Below are positions 27,488 through 35,768 of a stretch of 64,000 nt of DNA, piece by piece. Made by a program: the position numbers and the translations under genes. The notes under the pieces are model-generated. The model was not told the origin of the DNA, made no database searches, and saw only the letters and a program-made list of their open reading frames with translations. This DNA comes from PMG-095 sp049324695. Its GTDB lineage: Bacteria > Myxococcota_A > Polyangia > Polyangiales > Polyangiaceae. Positions within the stretch are counted from its first letter, which is position 1. Each line of letters opens with the position of its first letter. The stretch is taken from contig JBMOMJ010000055.1 in assembly GCA_049324695.1 (NCBI GenBank), forward strand, positions 372,001 through 436,000, given 5' to 3'.

Positions 27488-27633
27488 ATGGGTGAATGGC
27501 TGTGGCTTGCCGGTTTTCTGAGTGACGCAGCGAATTTCTGAAAAAAGCGACAGGGGCTCAGAAAGGCAGGCGAAGGGCGCCATTGAGCTCGATAGGTTCA
27601 ATGGCGAGCATCTCCCGAGCTTGGTCGCGTTCA

Positions 27634-28791
27634 ATGCAAGCTTTGTCGCGTTCTGCGCGACTTGCATCGTTGGGCTGGTTGGCCGCGCTGGTTGGCTGTT
27701 CTGGCGGGCCGAGCACGGATATCGTCACGGGGGGAAGTGGCGGGAACGCGGTGCAGTTGGGTCGCGGTGGCGCGAGTGGCGTGTCGGGTTCGCAAGGCTC
27801 GAATGGATCGGTTGGGGGGACGAGCCAGAGTTGCGCGGATTCGAACCCGGATGTGTGCGCGGGAGCGAACTTCGAGGTGGAGAGTATCCCGCTGGATATT
27901 TACGTGATGTTCGATCAGTCGGGCTCGATGCTGAACGACGTGGGTGGCATGACGCGGCTCGCGGCGGTGCAGCAGGCGATGGCGAGTTTTCTACGCGATC
28001 CGAACAGCACCGGGATTTCGGTGGGTATTGGTTATTTCGGTTTCCAGCCGATTGGGCAGGTGTCGTGTGATGCGGGCGTGTACACGAAGCCGGACGTGAG
28101 TGTGTCGCTCGATCACGAGGCCGTGATCAGTTCGCTTTCGAAGCGGATGCCTACGGGTGAGACGCCGACGGCTGCGGCGCTGCAAGGCGCGTGCTCGTAC
28201 GCGCAAGAGCATCGCGATCGGAATCCGGGTCGCGCGGTGGTGATTTTGCTGGTTACGGATGGCAAGCCGGAAGCACCGGTTTCATGCAGCACGGGAGGTT
28301 GTTGCCCCACGTTGGACGAGGCAACGCGCGAGGCGAAAGCTTGCTTGAGTAGCAAGCAACAGATTCCGACGTACGTGCTGGGAGTTGGTCCGAACCTCGA
28401 TAATTTGCACGCCATCGCCCAGGCGGGCGGCACGAAAATGGCGTACTTGGTCGGCGACCAAGACGTGTCGAGCCGGGTGCTTTCTGCGCTGAACGATATT
28501 CGGCGTGCGGCGCAGCTGCCGTGCAAAATCGAGATTCCAACGTCGCAATCGGGTGCAGTCGATCTGGAACGCGTGAATGTTCTGTACGCTAAAGAAGACT
28601 GCCAGTTCAGTCCCATTTATTACGTGGCGCGCGCGGATGCGTGCTCGAACGAGGGCGGCTGGCATTTCGACAATGCGTCGTCGCCTTCATTCATCGAGTT
28701 GTGTGCGAAGAGTTGTGAGGCGGTGAGCAGCAGTGCCTCCGCTCTCAAGATTTCGGTTGGGTGCGCACGCGTCGAGCCACCGATCCGTTGA
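27634..28791 (+). CDS. VWA-domain lipoprotein
   Basis: 385 residues from the ATG at 27634, which places a compact lipoprotein signal first (MQALSRSARLASLGWLAALVGC). In-frame alternatives are TTG 27583 and ATG 27601; none has a strong Shine-Dalgarno. A short GG linker precedes a von Willebrand A domain: the MIDAS motif DQSGS in YVMFDQSGSML, MPTGETPTAAAL (MIDAS Thr region) and VVILLVTDGKPEAP. VWA domains bind proteins through a metal ion. Cys pairs after the domain suggest disulfides. First gene of a six-gene run on this strand. Confidence 0.85.
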   Translation: MQALSRSARLASLGWLAALVGCSGGPSTDIVTGGSGGNAVQLGRGGASGVSGSQGSNGSVGGTSQSCADSNPDVCAGANFEVESIPLDIYVMFDQSGSMLNDVGGMTRLAAVQQAMASFLRDPNSTGISVGIGYFGFQPIGQVSCDAGVYTKPDVSVSLDHEAVISSLSKRMPTGETPTAAALQGACSYAQEHRDRNPGRAVVILLVTDGKPEAPVSCSTGGCCPTLDEATREAKACLSSKQQIPTYVLGVGPNLDNLHAIAQAGGTKMAYLVGDQDVSSRVLSALNDIRRAAQLPCKIEIPTSQSGAVDLERVNVLYAKEDCQFSPIYYVARADACSNEGGWHFDNASSPSFIELCAKSCEAVSSSASALKISVGCARVEPPIR

Positions 28792-28818
28792 TATCGATTT
28801 CGAAAGCGAGGCAGTGAC

Positions 28819-30120
28819 ATGGTGAGAAACAGCGCGTATTCGCGGCTGGGAGCGCTCGGGCTCGGGCTCGTGCTCGCGGCCTGTGGTGGAAAAGATTCAT
28901 CCGTTGACGGACCGTCCTTTGGGCAGGGTGGTAGTACCGGGAAGGGTGGCGGATTCGGCGGCGCGAGCACCAGTGGCTTCGGAGGCAACTCGGCGAGCAT
29001 GGGCGGCGCAACCGGCTCGGGCAATAGCTCCGGGAACGGCTCCGGCAATGGCTCGGGTAGCGGCGGAACGCAGCCGAAAGGCTTCAACGGAGCTCCGGGG
29101 TCGACTGGCTTCAAGCCGCTGGTGCCGGGTTGTGGCCCCGAAACGGCGCAGTCGTGCACGAATACGTGTGAGACGAAGGGCGGTAGCACTTCGACGGTGA
29201 TTCGGCCGCCGGCGACGCTTTGCTTCAACGGAGCGGAGGATCCAACTCCGGATGATCCGATGGCGATCATCGAGCAGGTGGTCGAGGAGATCAACGGTAA
29301 GCGCATCGTGCACCTGCGCGTCACGTTCGATCCGAACTTCGTGGACAATACTTACGGTGCAAACGCCGTAGGCTGGGATCACGGCGCCGCCAGTGGTAGC
29401 GGCGGTGCAGCCACGGGTACGGACGGCAAGATGATGAAGGCGCCGAAGAGTGGGCACACGTTCGGCGACTTGGTCGGCAGTGATCACGTCGAGTTGCTCC
29501 TCACCGATGGCAGCTCCAACACGGTGATGGATTTCAAGCTCGATTACATCACGGCAGCGAGCGGTAGCGGTACCTGCGGCTACGACAATCTGGGGGTGAG
29601 CGGCGGCGAGGGCAAGATGATCACCGGGAACGCGTCGGCGGTCATCGCTGCCACGAGCTCGCTCGATCGCAATCTCAATGCGTGCGGCTACTGCCTCACT
29701 ACGGATTCACCCCCCACAGACGCGAAGTTCACTCCCAACCCGTCGACGCCGAACTGGGACTATCGCGTCGTTTACGAGGTGTGGATCGACGAAGCGGCTT
29801 TTGGCAGCACAGGCTTCGGTCAAGCGTATATTACCTTCGTGCACGCTTCGCCGTCGAAGCTGTCGACGAACACGGTGACGGTGACGCCCGGCGGCTGCCC
29901 ACCAACTTGGGACACTCCGTATTGTCCGCCGGGACAGACCGGCCCGAACTGCATGAATACGGGTACCTGCCCGCCGAATCAGCAGCTGTACATTCAAACC
30001 GAGGGCCAGAGCTTTTGCACACCAATTCCGTTTGCCGGCTATCCGAACATGGCGCCTTGTCCGCAGGGCTACATGCTGGATCCGAGCACCGAGGGGCGCT
30101 TCTGCGTTCCCACTAAATGA
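28819..30120 (+). CDS. Large Gly-rich-linker lipoprotein with Cys-rich tail
   Basis: 433 residues. Signal MVRNSAYSRLGALGLGLVLAAC is followed by GGK and a long linker of GG and GNGSG repeats (to about residue 90). A central domain of about 210 residues has a DHGAASGSGGAATG insertion and beta-like segments; the last 75 residues hold eight or more Cys with Pro/Gly spacing (CPPTWDTPYCPPGQTGPNC). I do not recognise the fold. It follows the VWA gene by 27 bases and precedes the ECF module by 46, so it may belong to one operon. Confidence 0.8.
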   Translation: MVRNSAYSRLGALGLGLVLAACGGKDSSVDGPSFGQGGSTGKGGGFGGASTSGFGGNSASMGGATGSGNSSGNGSGNGSGSGGTQPKGFNGAPGSTGFKPLVPGCGPETAQSCTNTCETKGGSTSTVIRPPATLCFNGAEDPTPDDPMAIIEQVVEEINGKRIVHLRVTFDPNFVDNTYGANAVGWDHGAASGSGGAATGTDGKMMKAPKSGHTFGDLVGSDHVELLLTDGSSNTVMDFKLDYITAASGSGTCGYDNLGVSGGEGKMITGNASAVIAATSSLDRNLNACGYCLTTDSPPTDAKFTPNPSTPNWDYRVVYEVWIDEAAFGSTGFGQAYITFVHASPSKLSTNTVTVTPGGCPPTWDTPYCPPGQTGPNCMNTGTCPPNQQLYIQTEGQSFCTPIPFAGYPNMAPCPQGYMLDPSTEGRFCVPTK

Positions 30121-30166
30121 GAGAATGACGCGCCAGGCGCGCGAGTTCGTGTAAGCTGAATGCTGC

Positions 30167-31174
30167 TTGCGCGCGTCAACTCTGCTGCTCGGTTGGCTAC
30201 TGTTCGCGCATCCGCTGCGCGCGGCGAGCGAGGCGCCCTCGGTGGAGTTGACGTGGTCAGGGCCGGGTGTGGAGCACGCGTGCATCGGTGGCGAAGGGTT
30301 GACGCGCGCCGTGAACGAGTACCTCGGCCGCCACGCGATTTCGTCACCGCCGGCAGAGCTTGCGTTGCACGTTCGCGTCGAGCGGCTGGCGAAGGGCTGG
30401 CGCGCACTAATTCGCCTGCAAGATCGCGAAACTGGCGAGTCGCTCGGCGAACGAGAGCTGACGAGCGAAGGCCCCTTGTGCTCCGGCCTCGACGAAGCGT
30501 TGAAGTTGTCGGTGGCGCTCTTGGTCGACGACGAGCTCGCCGAGGTGGGTGCTGCGCGCACCGCTCCGCCGAAGCCCGAGTTGGTGCCCGAGCCACCTCG
30601 CGAAGAGCCGGACGATGAAATCGAACCCAACGAGGAACCGGATCCGTTCGAGCCGCCGCCCTGGCGCTTCGCTCTGGACGCGTCGCTCGTCGTTGAACAC
30701 GGCGTGCTGCCGTCGCTCGCGACGGGGCTCGATCTCGGCTTCGAGGCGGCACCTGCGGATTGGCTGGCGCTGCGGGCTCACGCGGTAGGCTTCGTTCCGC
30801 AAACTCGAAGTGTGGGGATGGCTGAAGCGCAAGCCTCCCTGCTGCAAGCGGGGATCGCGTTATGTCCGCGCAGCGAATTGCAGCAAGGCTGGACGGTGCA
30901 GGGCTGCTTCGGGATCGACGCCGGCCGTCTCGGCGTGGATCGCACCGGCTTCACGAGCGGGAGGGACGTAACACGTCGACTGCTGATGGCCTCGGCAGGT
31001 GTGCGCCTAGCTCTGCGTTTGAGCCCGCATGTTGGTGTAACCTCGCAGTTTACAGCGCTATTTCCGGCGCGTCAGGATCGCTTCGTGGTTGAGATCGACG
31101 GCGCGTCACACGAGCTCTTTCAGGTCGCGCAGGTGGCTTGGGTTGCCGGGCTCGGCGTCTCGTACACGTTCTGA
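30167..31174 (+). CDS. Exported protein with N-terminal Cys-pair domain and predicted outer-membrane beta-barrel (module 2)
   Basis: 335 residues from TTG, the only start because an in-frame TAA lies 13 bases upstream. Signal peptide MRASTLLLGWLLFAHPLRA. The first domain (about 25-130) has two Cys, with the second in LCSGLDEALKLSVALLV, equivalent to SCGELVQALALVAAVVL in the protein at 15340-16416. A Pro/Glu-rich linker follows, then about 185 residues of alternating strands ending in LGVSYTF with a terminal Phe, typical of outer-membrane barrels. Same position as in module 1: directly upstream of an ECF sigma gene. Confidence 0.75.
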   Translation: MRASTLLLGWLLFAHPLRAASEAPSVELTWSGPGVEHACIGGEGLTRAVNEYLGRHAISSPPAELALHVRVERLAKGWRALIRLQDRETGESLGERELTSEGPLCSGLDEALKLSVALLVDDELAEVGAARTAPPKPELVPEPPREEPDDEIEPNEEPDPFEPPPWRFALDASLVVEHGVLPSLATGLDLGFEAAPADWLALRAHAVGFVPQTRSVGMAEAQASLLQAGIALCPRSELQQGWTVQGCFGIDAGRLGVDRTGFTSGRDVTRRLLMASAGVRLALRLSPHVGVTSQFTALFPARQDRFVVEIDGASHELFQVAQVAWVAGLGVSYTF

Positions 31175-31234
31175 GGTGAGGTTCGCCTGAGCTCTCGCCC
31201 CGCCCTTCAGAAAGAAAGCCCCGAGCTTCCATTC

Positions 31235-31780
31235 ATGGACGTGAACGCAGGTTCGGCTCGCGCGGTGACCCACGCTTCCGACCTCTCATTTGCCGAGATT
31301 TTTCGTCAGCATGCCCGCTACTTGTGGCGTGCCTTGCTGGGGCTCGGCGTGAGGCCGGCCGATGTCGACGACGTCTGCCAGGAGGTGTTGCTGGTGGTGC
31401 ACCGCCGGCTTCCGGAGTTCGATGGGGGTGCGCTGCGCAGTTGGCTGTATGCCATCTGTTTGAGGGTGGCCTCCGAGTACCGGCGCAGCGCGCGCATTCG
31501 CCGCGAGGTGACGGTGGCTGAGCCGCCGGACGGCGTGGAAGCCAGTGGACCGCTCGAGGACGTGCAGATGCGTGAGTTTTGGGAGCGCTTGCTGTGTGGG
31601 CTGGATCAGCTCGATGAAGCCAAGCGGGCGGCGTTCGTGCTCTACGAAATTGAAGAGCTTACGTTGCGAGAAGTCGCCGATGCCATGGGTTGTCCCCTGC
31701 AGACGGTGTACTCGCGCTTGAACGCAGCGCGCGAACACATGAAGACGCATTTCGGCGTGGAGGGGAGGGAGCTCGCATGA
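31235..31780 (+). CDS. ECF-type RNA polymerase sigma factor (module 2)
   Basis: 181 residues. Region 2: FAEIFRQHARYLWRAL ... VDDVCQEVLLVVHRRL ... SWLYAICLRVASEYRRS. Region 4: LDEAKRAAFVLYEIEELTLREVADAMGCPLQTVYSRLNAAREH. The stop codon overlaps the ATG of the next gene (ATGA), which implies equal production of sigma and partner, as is usual for sigma/anti-sigma pairs. It aligns with the sigma factor of module 1 in layout, though residues differ widely. Confidence 0.93.
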   Translation: MDVNAGSARAVTHASDLSFAEIFRQHARYLWRALLGLGVRPADVDDVCQEVLLVVHRRLPEFDGGALRSWLYAICLRVASEYRRSARIRREVTVAEPPDGVEASGPLEDVQMREFWERLLCGLDQLDEAKRAAFVLYEIEELTLREVADAMGCPLQTVYSRLNAAREHMKTHFGVEGRELA

Positions 31781-32619
31781 ACGAGCCCAAGCGCCTGATT
31801 ATCTCGGAAGACAACGAGCTCGGCTTGGCATTGGCGGCGGCGCGAAGGCAATTACCGAACTCGAATCGGCTTGCGCTGTTGGCCGAGCGACTCGCGGAGC
31901 AGGGGGTCGCCTTTCCGCCGCAGTCGCTTCCGCCGGCACCAAGTTCCCCGGCGCCTGCCGCGCGCTGGGGGCTCAAGTTCAAGGTGGGGATCGGCATTGC
32001 AACCATCGCCGGGCTGGGTTTGCTCGGGGTTTTGAGGTCGCGTTCGCACGAAGGCTCGGCTCCGAATGCAATCGCGGCGCGCGAGGTCGTGACGGTGCAG
32101 GTGACGCCAGCAGCGCCGCTGCCAACGGTCGTGGTGGCGCCCCAGCCCAGTGCTCATGCGGCGGAACGCGCGCAGCGAATCGTGAAGACAGAGCCTGCAT
32201 CTGTGTCGGAGGAGCCGAAAAGTGCGGGCGTGCCCAGTGTTGCTACCGAAAGCGTGCGGCAACCGCAACCGACGCGTACGTCGCGGGCCAGCAGCACGCA
32301 GCTGCCTACGGCTCACACGTCGCCTGACGAGTACGTGAAACCGAGTGGTGACGAGGAGCCGACCACGGAGCTCGATCTCTTGAAGCAGGCGCGCAACGCC
32401 GTCAACGCGGATCCATTGCGCGCGTACGCACTCACGGAGCGTTCGCGAGCCAAGTTCCCTCGAGCCGCGCTGGCGCAGGAACGCGACTTCATCGCCATCA
32501 GCGCGTTGTTTCGCATGGGCCGGGAACAGCAAGCGCGTAGCGAAGCAGCGCTGTTTCGTTCGCACTACCCGCGCTCGGCGTACCTGCCGCAAATTGCTCG
32601 AATGCTGGGCGAGCCATGA
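31777..32619 (+). CDS. ECF-partner membrane protein: cytoplasmic segment, one TM helix, TPR-like tail (module 2)
   Basis: 280 residues. ATGA overlap with the sigma gene sets the start. A cytoplasmic part of about 65 residues (MNEPKRLIISEDNELGLALAAARRQ) resembles the start of the module 1 partner (MKELPRLVNESLDPFEAALLRSAQR). One TM helix (about 70-88, VGIGIATIAGLGLLGVL), a Pro/Ser/Thr-rich spacer and an 85-residue helical C-terminus follow (ELDLLKQARNAV ... ISALFRMGREQQARSEAALF), matching the other copy. Likely an anti-sigma or transducer of a new type; no classical anti-sigma motif is seen. Confidence 0.75.
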   Translation: MNEPKRLIISEDNELGLALAAARRQLPNSNRLALLAERLAEQGVAFPPQSLPPAPSSPAPAARWGLKFKVGIGIATIAGLGLLGVLRSRSHEGSAPNAIAAREVVTVQVTPAAPLPTVVVAPQPSAHAAERAQRIVKTEPASVSEEPKSAGVPSVATESVRQPQPTRTSRASSTQLPTAHTSPDEYVKPSGDEEPTTELDLLKQARNAVNADPLRAYALTERSRAKFPRAALAQERDFIAISALFRMGREQQARSEAALFRSHYPRSAYLPQIARMLGEP

Positions 32620-34412
32620 TCCGAAGCGGCGTAGGGCTCTGGGCCCTTTCGCTCGCATTTCTGGCCTGCGACAATCAGCACGACGTCTTTCTCGGCAGTG
32701 CGCTGTCGGGCTCCGGGGGCAATAGCGGTAGCGGCGGGGGAGCTTCGGGCGGAGCCTGCACGATGTGCGGCAACGTGGCGACTTTTAGCCATCCGAGTGC
32801 GCCGAGCAATGCGGCGACGCTATTTGCCGACGCACGCAAGCAGCCGCGCGGCGTGAGCCCCGAGCGCGAACCGGAGCTCATCTACCCGAACCACGAAACC
32901 AAGTTTCCGAGCAATGTACCGAGCGCTCGTTGCGAATGGCGAGCGGGTTCGGAGAACACCCTGTTCGAGCTCCAGCTGCGCGGCGAACGCAGCGCCGCCG
33001 TGGTGTACACTGCCGAGACGAGCTGGCAGCCCGCAGATGATCTCTGGGATGCCGTATGGACAGCGCTTGCGCGTGAAAACGTCGGGCGGAGCGTCTTGCT
33101 CAGCGTGCGCGCGCTCGATTCGAACGGCGCCGTGTTCGAATCCGCGCCGGTTAGCCTGTTCTTTGGAGCGCCGTTGCGCGATGGTCCGATTTACTACTGG
33201 TCGACGACGGCGCGCGGTTTGATGCGATCGGAGCTGCGAGCGGACGCTTTGCCACAGCGCTTGACGTTGCCCACTGATGGCAAAGCCGACACTGGCTGCA
33301 GCGGCTGTCATGCGCTCGCGAGCGATGGCAAGCACCTGGCGTTCGATGACGGGGCCGGTTTGCAGCTCGCCGATTTGATGGCGCTGGAGCCCACGCTGGT
33401 AGCCGCTGGCAGCGGTGGTGCAGACGCGGGAACGGGTAAGATGGACAAGCTGGGACCGGACGCGCCCGCGGTGTGGCCAGCGTTTTCTCCTGATGGGACG
33501 CGTATTTTGCTCGCTGCGCAAGGTGAGCTCGCGCTGCTCGATGCAAACGGCGCCCCCGTGAGCTCTGAAATGGTCACGTTGCCTGGCAAGGCTGTCGCGG
33601 CGCACCCGAGTTGGTCTCCGCTCGGTGATCGCGTCGTGTTCACGTTGGCCGAGAAGGGCACCGCTCGCTTCGTGGAAAAAGGTCAGATCGCCAGCATGAG
33701 CTTTGCTGACGATCGTTTCGGCCCGATTGAGATTTTGGTGCCGAACGAACCCGGCGCAGAGAACAATCTTTTCCCCGCCGTGAGTCCAGACGGAAACTTC
33801 GTTGCGTTCGTGAGCACGCGCGCCAAGTCCTACAACTCGGCGCCTGGCACACTGCGTTTGCTGCGGCTCTCGGATCGCGCGACGTTTACGCTGGAGCGGC
33901 TGAATGCGCGGGTGAACAACCAGGACGCCATCGGCAACGTCGGAAACTCTATGCCGAGCTGGGTTCCCGCGACCGACGCTGGCAGCTTGTGGCTTTCGTT
34001 CTCGAGCGCGCGGGCTTACGCGGGGGTGCGACCACAAGATCCCAAACGCGACCAGCTTTGGATTGCGGCGATCGATCCCACACAAGACGAGCCGAGCTTG
34101 GCCGCGTTTTGGGCACCCTTTCAGCGCCTGTCGCAAGCGAACCATCGCGCGCAATGGGGACCGGCGAGCGTTGGAGCGCAGTGCGGCTGCCACGAGCTGT
34201 GCGGCGACGCGATCGACAACGATTGCGACGGCAGCGCGGATGAAGCGGACTGCGTGGCGACGTGCGCCCTCGAAGACATCTGCGACGACGGCATCGACAA
34301 TGACTGCGACTGTGTGATCGACGACTGCAACGAGCTCTGCGACGACGCCATCGACAACGATCGCGATGGCTACATCGATGCCGCCGATCCGCTGTGCGGC
34401 GGCAAGCCTTAG
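32616..34412 (+). CDS. Lipoprotein with propeller-like repeats, one c-type haem motif and three MopE-like acidic repeats
   Basis: 598 residues, ATGA-coupled to the preceding gene. Signal MIRSGVGLWALSLAFLAC, then a short GG linker. A CxxCH motif (CSGCH, 228-232) could bind one haem c. PD40/TolB-like propeller repeats follow (HLAFDDG, PAFSPDGTRILLA, PSWSPLGDRVVFTL, PAVSPDGNFVAFVS, PSWVP). The last 70 residues hold three repeats of the form C-x-D-x-I-D-N-D-x-D, as in MopE-type metal-binding proteins; they should chelate calcium or similar ions. Its coupling to ECF module 2 suggests it is part of the regulated output or of signal detection. Confidence 0.83.
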   Translation: MIRSGVGLWALSLAFLACDNQHDVFLGSALSGSGGNSGSGGGASGGACTMCGNVATFSHPSAPSNAATLFADARKQPRGVSPEREPELIYPNHETKFPSNVPSARCEWRAGSENTLFELQLRGERSAAVVYTAETSWQPADDLWDAVWTALARENVGRSVLLSVRALDSNGAVFESAPVSLFFGAPLRDGPIYYWSTTARGLMRSELRADALPQRLTLPTDGKADTGCSGCHALASDGKHLAFDDGAGLQLADLMALEPTLVAAGSGGADAGTGKMDKLGPDAPAVWPAFSPDGTRILLAAQGELALLDANGAPVSSEMVTLPGKAVAAHPSWSPLGDRVVFTLAEKGTARFVEKGQIASMSFADDRFGPIEILVPNEPGAENNLFPAVSPDGNFVAFVSTRAKSYNSAPGTLRLLRLSDRATFTLERLNARVNNQDAIGNVGNSMPSWVPATDAGSLWLSFSSARAYAGVRPQDPKRDQLWIAAIDPTQDEPSLAAFWAPFQRLSQANHRAQWGPASVGAQCGCHELCGDAIDNDCDGSADEADCVATCALEDICDDGIDNDCDCVIDDCNELCDDAIDNDRDGYIDAADPLCGGKP

Positions 34413-35677
34413 CGGCGGCGCGCTGCCTTGCGCTGGGGCGCTGGATTCAGGCGTTGCAGGATGGAGCCCGACACTGACTCTCCGGTGACCCACGTCTTGA
34501 TGGCGGGCTCCCAACCCTCTTGCCAAACGTCGCTCAAGCGTTCGCTCAAGAAAGCCGCGTAGAGTTGGTCGAGCGTCGAAAATAGAATGCCGGCCAGAGT
34601 CATGCGCTCCAGGAAGGCTTCGCTGGCGTCGGCGTTCATTACGGAGGGCACGCTGGCGCTTGCGATGGCGAAGCGCGGCGCATCGAGGCCAGTCGCGAAT
34701 TCGTGCTCGGCGCCTTGAATGGCGATGCGTGCGCGGACCGGAAACTTGCGGGCGCGCACGGCTTCGCGCGCTTCTTCACCATCGGCCGGGGCAGCTCCGC
34801 GAATGGTCACGCGCTCGTTCTTGTCGAGCGGCGACTCCAAAACCAGCTGACGATCGAGCCAGACTTGGTGTGTGCCAGCTTCGCCGAGCTCGACCCCGGC
34901 GTTCACGAACTCGCCGCGCAACCAGATCCAGAGCAGGAACTCCGGGCCGAGAAAGCGCGTGGTCTCGATGCGTTGAAAGAGCTCGTCTTTCTCCTCGTCG
35001 GCTTCAGCTTCACTTTCGGCTTTTGCTGCCGCCTCGGCTTCGGCACGCTTCTCTTCGGCGCTGGGCTTCGAAAGGCGCAGCGGCTCGATGTCGTTCAGAC
35101 GTTTGAAGACGCGTTCGGGGAGCTGAGCGCGCTCCGCGGCCAAGTAGGGGCTGTCTTCGTCGAGCTCGAGCCCGAACGTCTTCTCGAACAGTGCGCTGAA
35201 GTCAGCCAACACGCGCCGCGAATGAGTGAAGAACATGACCAGGCCTTGATCGATGTCCCACACCATGTCGATGGAGCGTGTGGAGGGAGAGAACTTCTTG
35301 CGAAGTTTCATCACGATCTTGTCGCGCAGCTCGAGGCGCTCGTTGCGGCTCAGCCGATTCTTGCCCGTCTTCGAGAGGATGCGTTGCTCCTCGTCGGCCA
35401 TCTGCGAGCGGATCATGGCGGCCGGGATGCGAAAGCGATCGATGCGCAACCCCAGCATCACGTAGTGGTCGTCGTAGACCTTGCCGGCGTCGAATTCGAG
35501 ATCGAACGGGCGCTCCATCACGCACCAGCCGCTCGACTCGATGGCCCCGTCGTCCGGCTTGAGCGGTTGAAACATGCGCAGGCGAATGGCCTGCAGGAAG
35601 CGTTGGCGAAAGTCGCGGGGCGGGCTGCCCTTCACGAACAATCGGGTCAAGGTCAGCGATCCGCGGCGTGCGCTCAC
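34409..35677 (-). CDS. rdgC: RdgC-like recombination-associated protein with C-terminal extension
   Basis: 422 residues, against about 300 in E. coli RdgC. The central part follows the family: LSRNERLELRDKIVMKLRKKFSPSTRSIDMVWDIDQGLVMFF parallels the E. coli segment around LKDEVLHSLLPRAF and MMWIDTVNGLIMV. RdgC is a ring-shaped DNA-binding protein that modulates RecA. AGGAG six bases before a GTG at 35677 selects this start over an ATG at 35803 that would run into the divergent gene. A charged insert (AEAEAAAKAESEAEADEEKDE) and about 150 C-terminal residues are extra. The stop overlaps the convergent lipoprotein stop. Confidence 0.75.
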   Translation of the reverse strand: MSARRGSLTLTRLFVKGSPPRDFRQRFLQAIRLRMFQPLKPDDGAIESSGWCVMERPFDLEFDAGKVYDDHYVMLGLRIDRFRIPAAMIRSQMADEEQRILSKTGKNRLSRNERLELRDKIVMKLRKKFSPSTRSIDMVWDIDQGLVMFFTHSRRVLADFSALFEKTFGLELDEDSPYLAAERAQLPERVFKRLNDIEPLRLSKPSAEEKRAEAEAAAKAESEAEADEEKDELFQRIETTRFLGPEFLLWIWLRGEFVNAGVELGEAGTHQVWLDRQLVLESPLDKNERVTIRGAAPADGEEAREAVRARKFPVRARIAIQGAEHEFATGLDAPRFAIASASVPSVMNADASEAFLERMTLAGILFSTLDQLYAAFLSERLSDVWQEGWEPAIKTWVTGESVSGSILQRLNPAPQRKAARRR

Positions 35678-35768
35678 GCCGGGCTCCTTACTTGTGGGAG
35701 AGAAGGCGGTCAACGCGCTCGCTCGCATTGCGGAAGGGCTCGCGGCGTGTAAGAAGGGGCGGCAAAAG

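Noticed and set aside
32820..34526. 568-codon open frame on the minus strand
   Set aside because: Antisense to the propeller/haem lipoprotein, which has clear domains; the shadow has none and crosses the rdgC-like 3' end.
34703..35752. 349-codon plus-strand frame
   Set aside because: Antisense to the rdgC-like gene, which matches the family and has a strong Shine-Dalgarno at its GTG.
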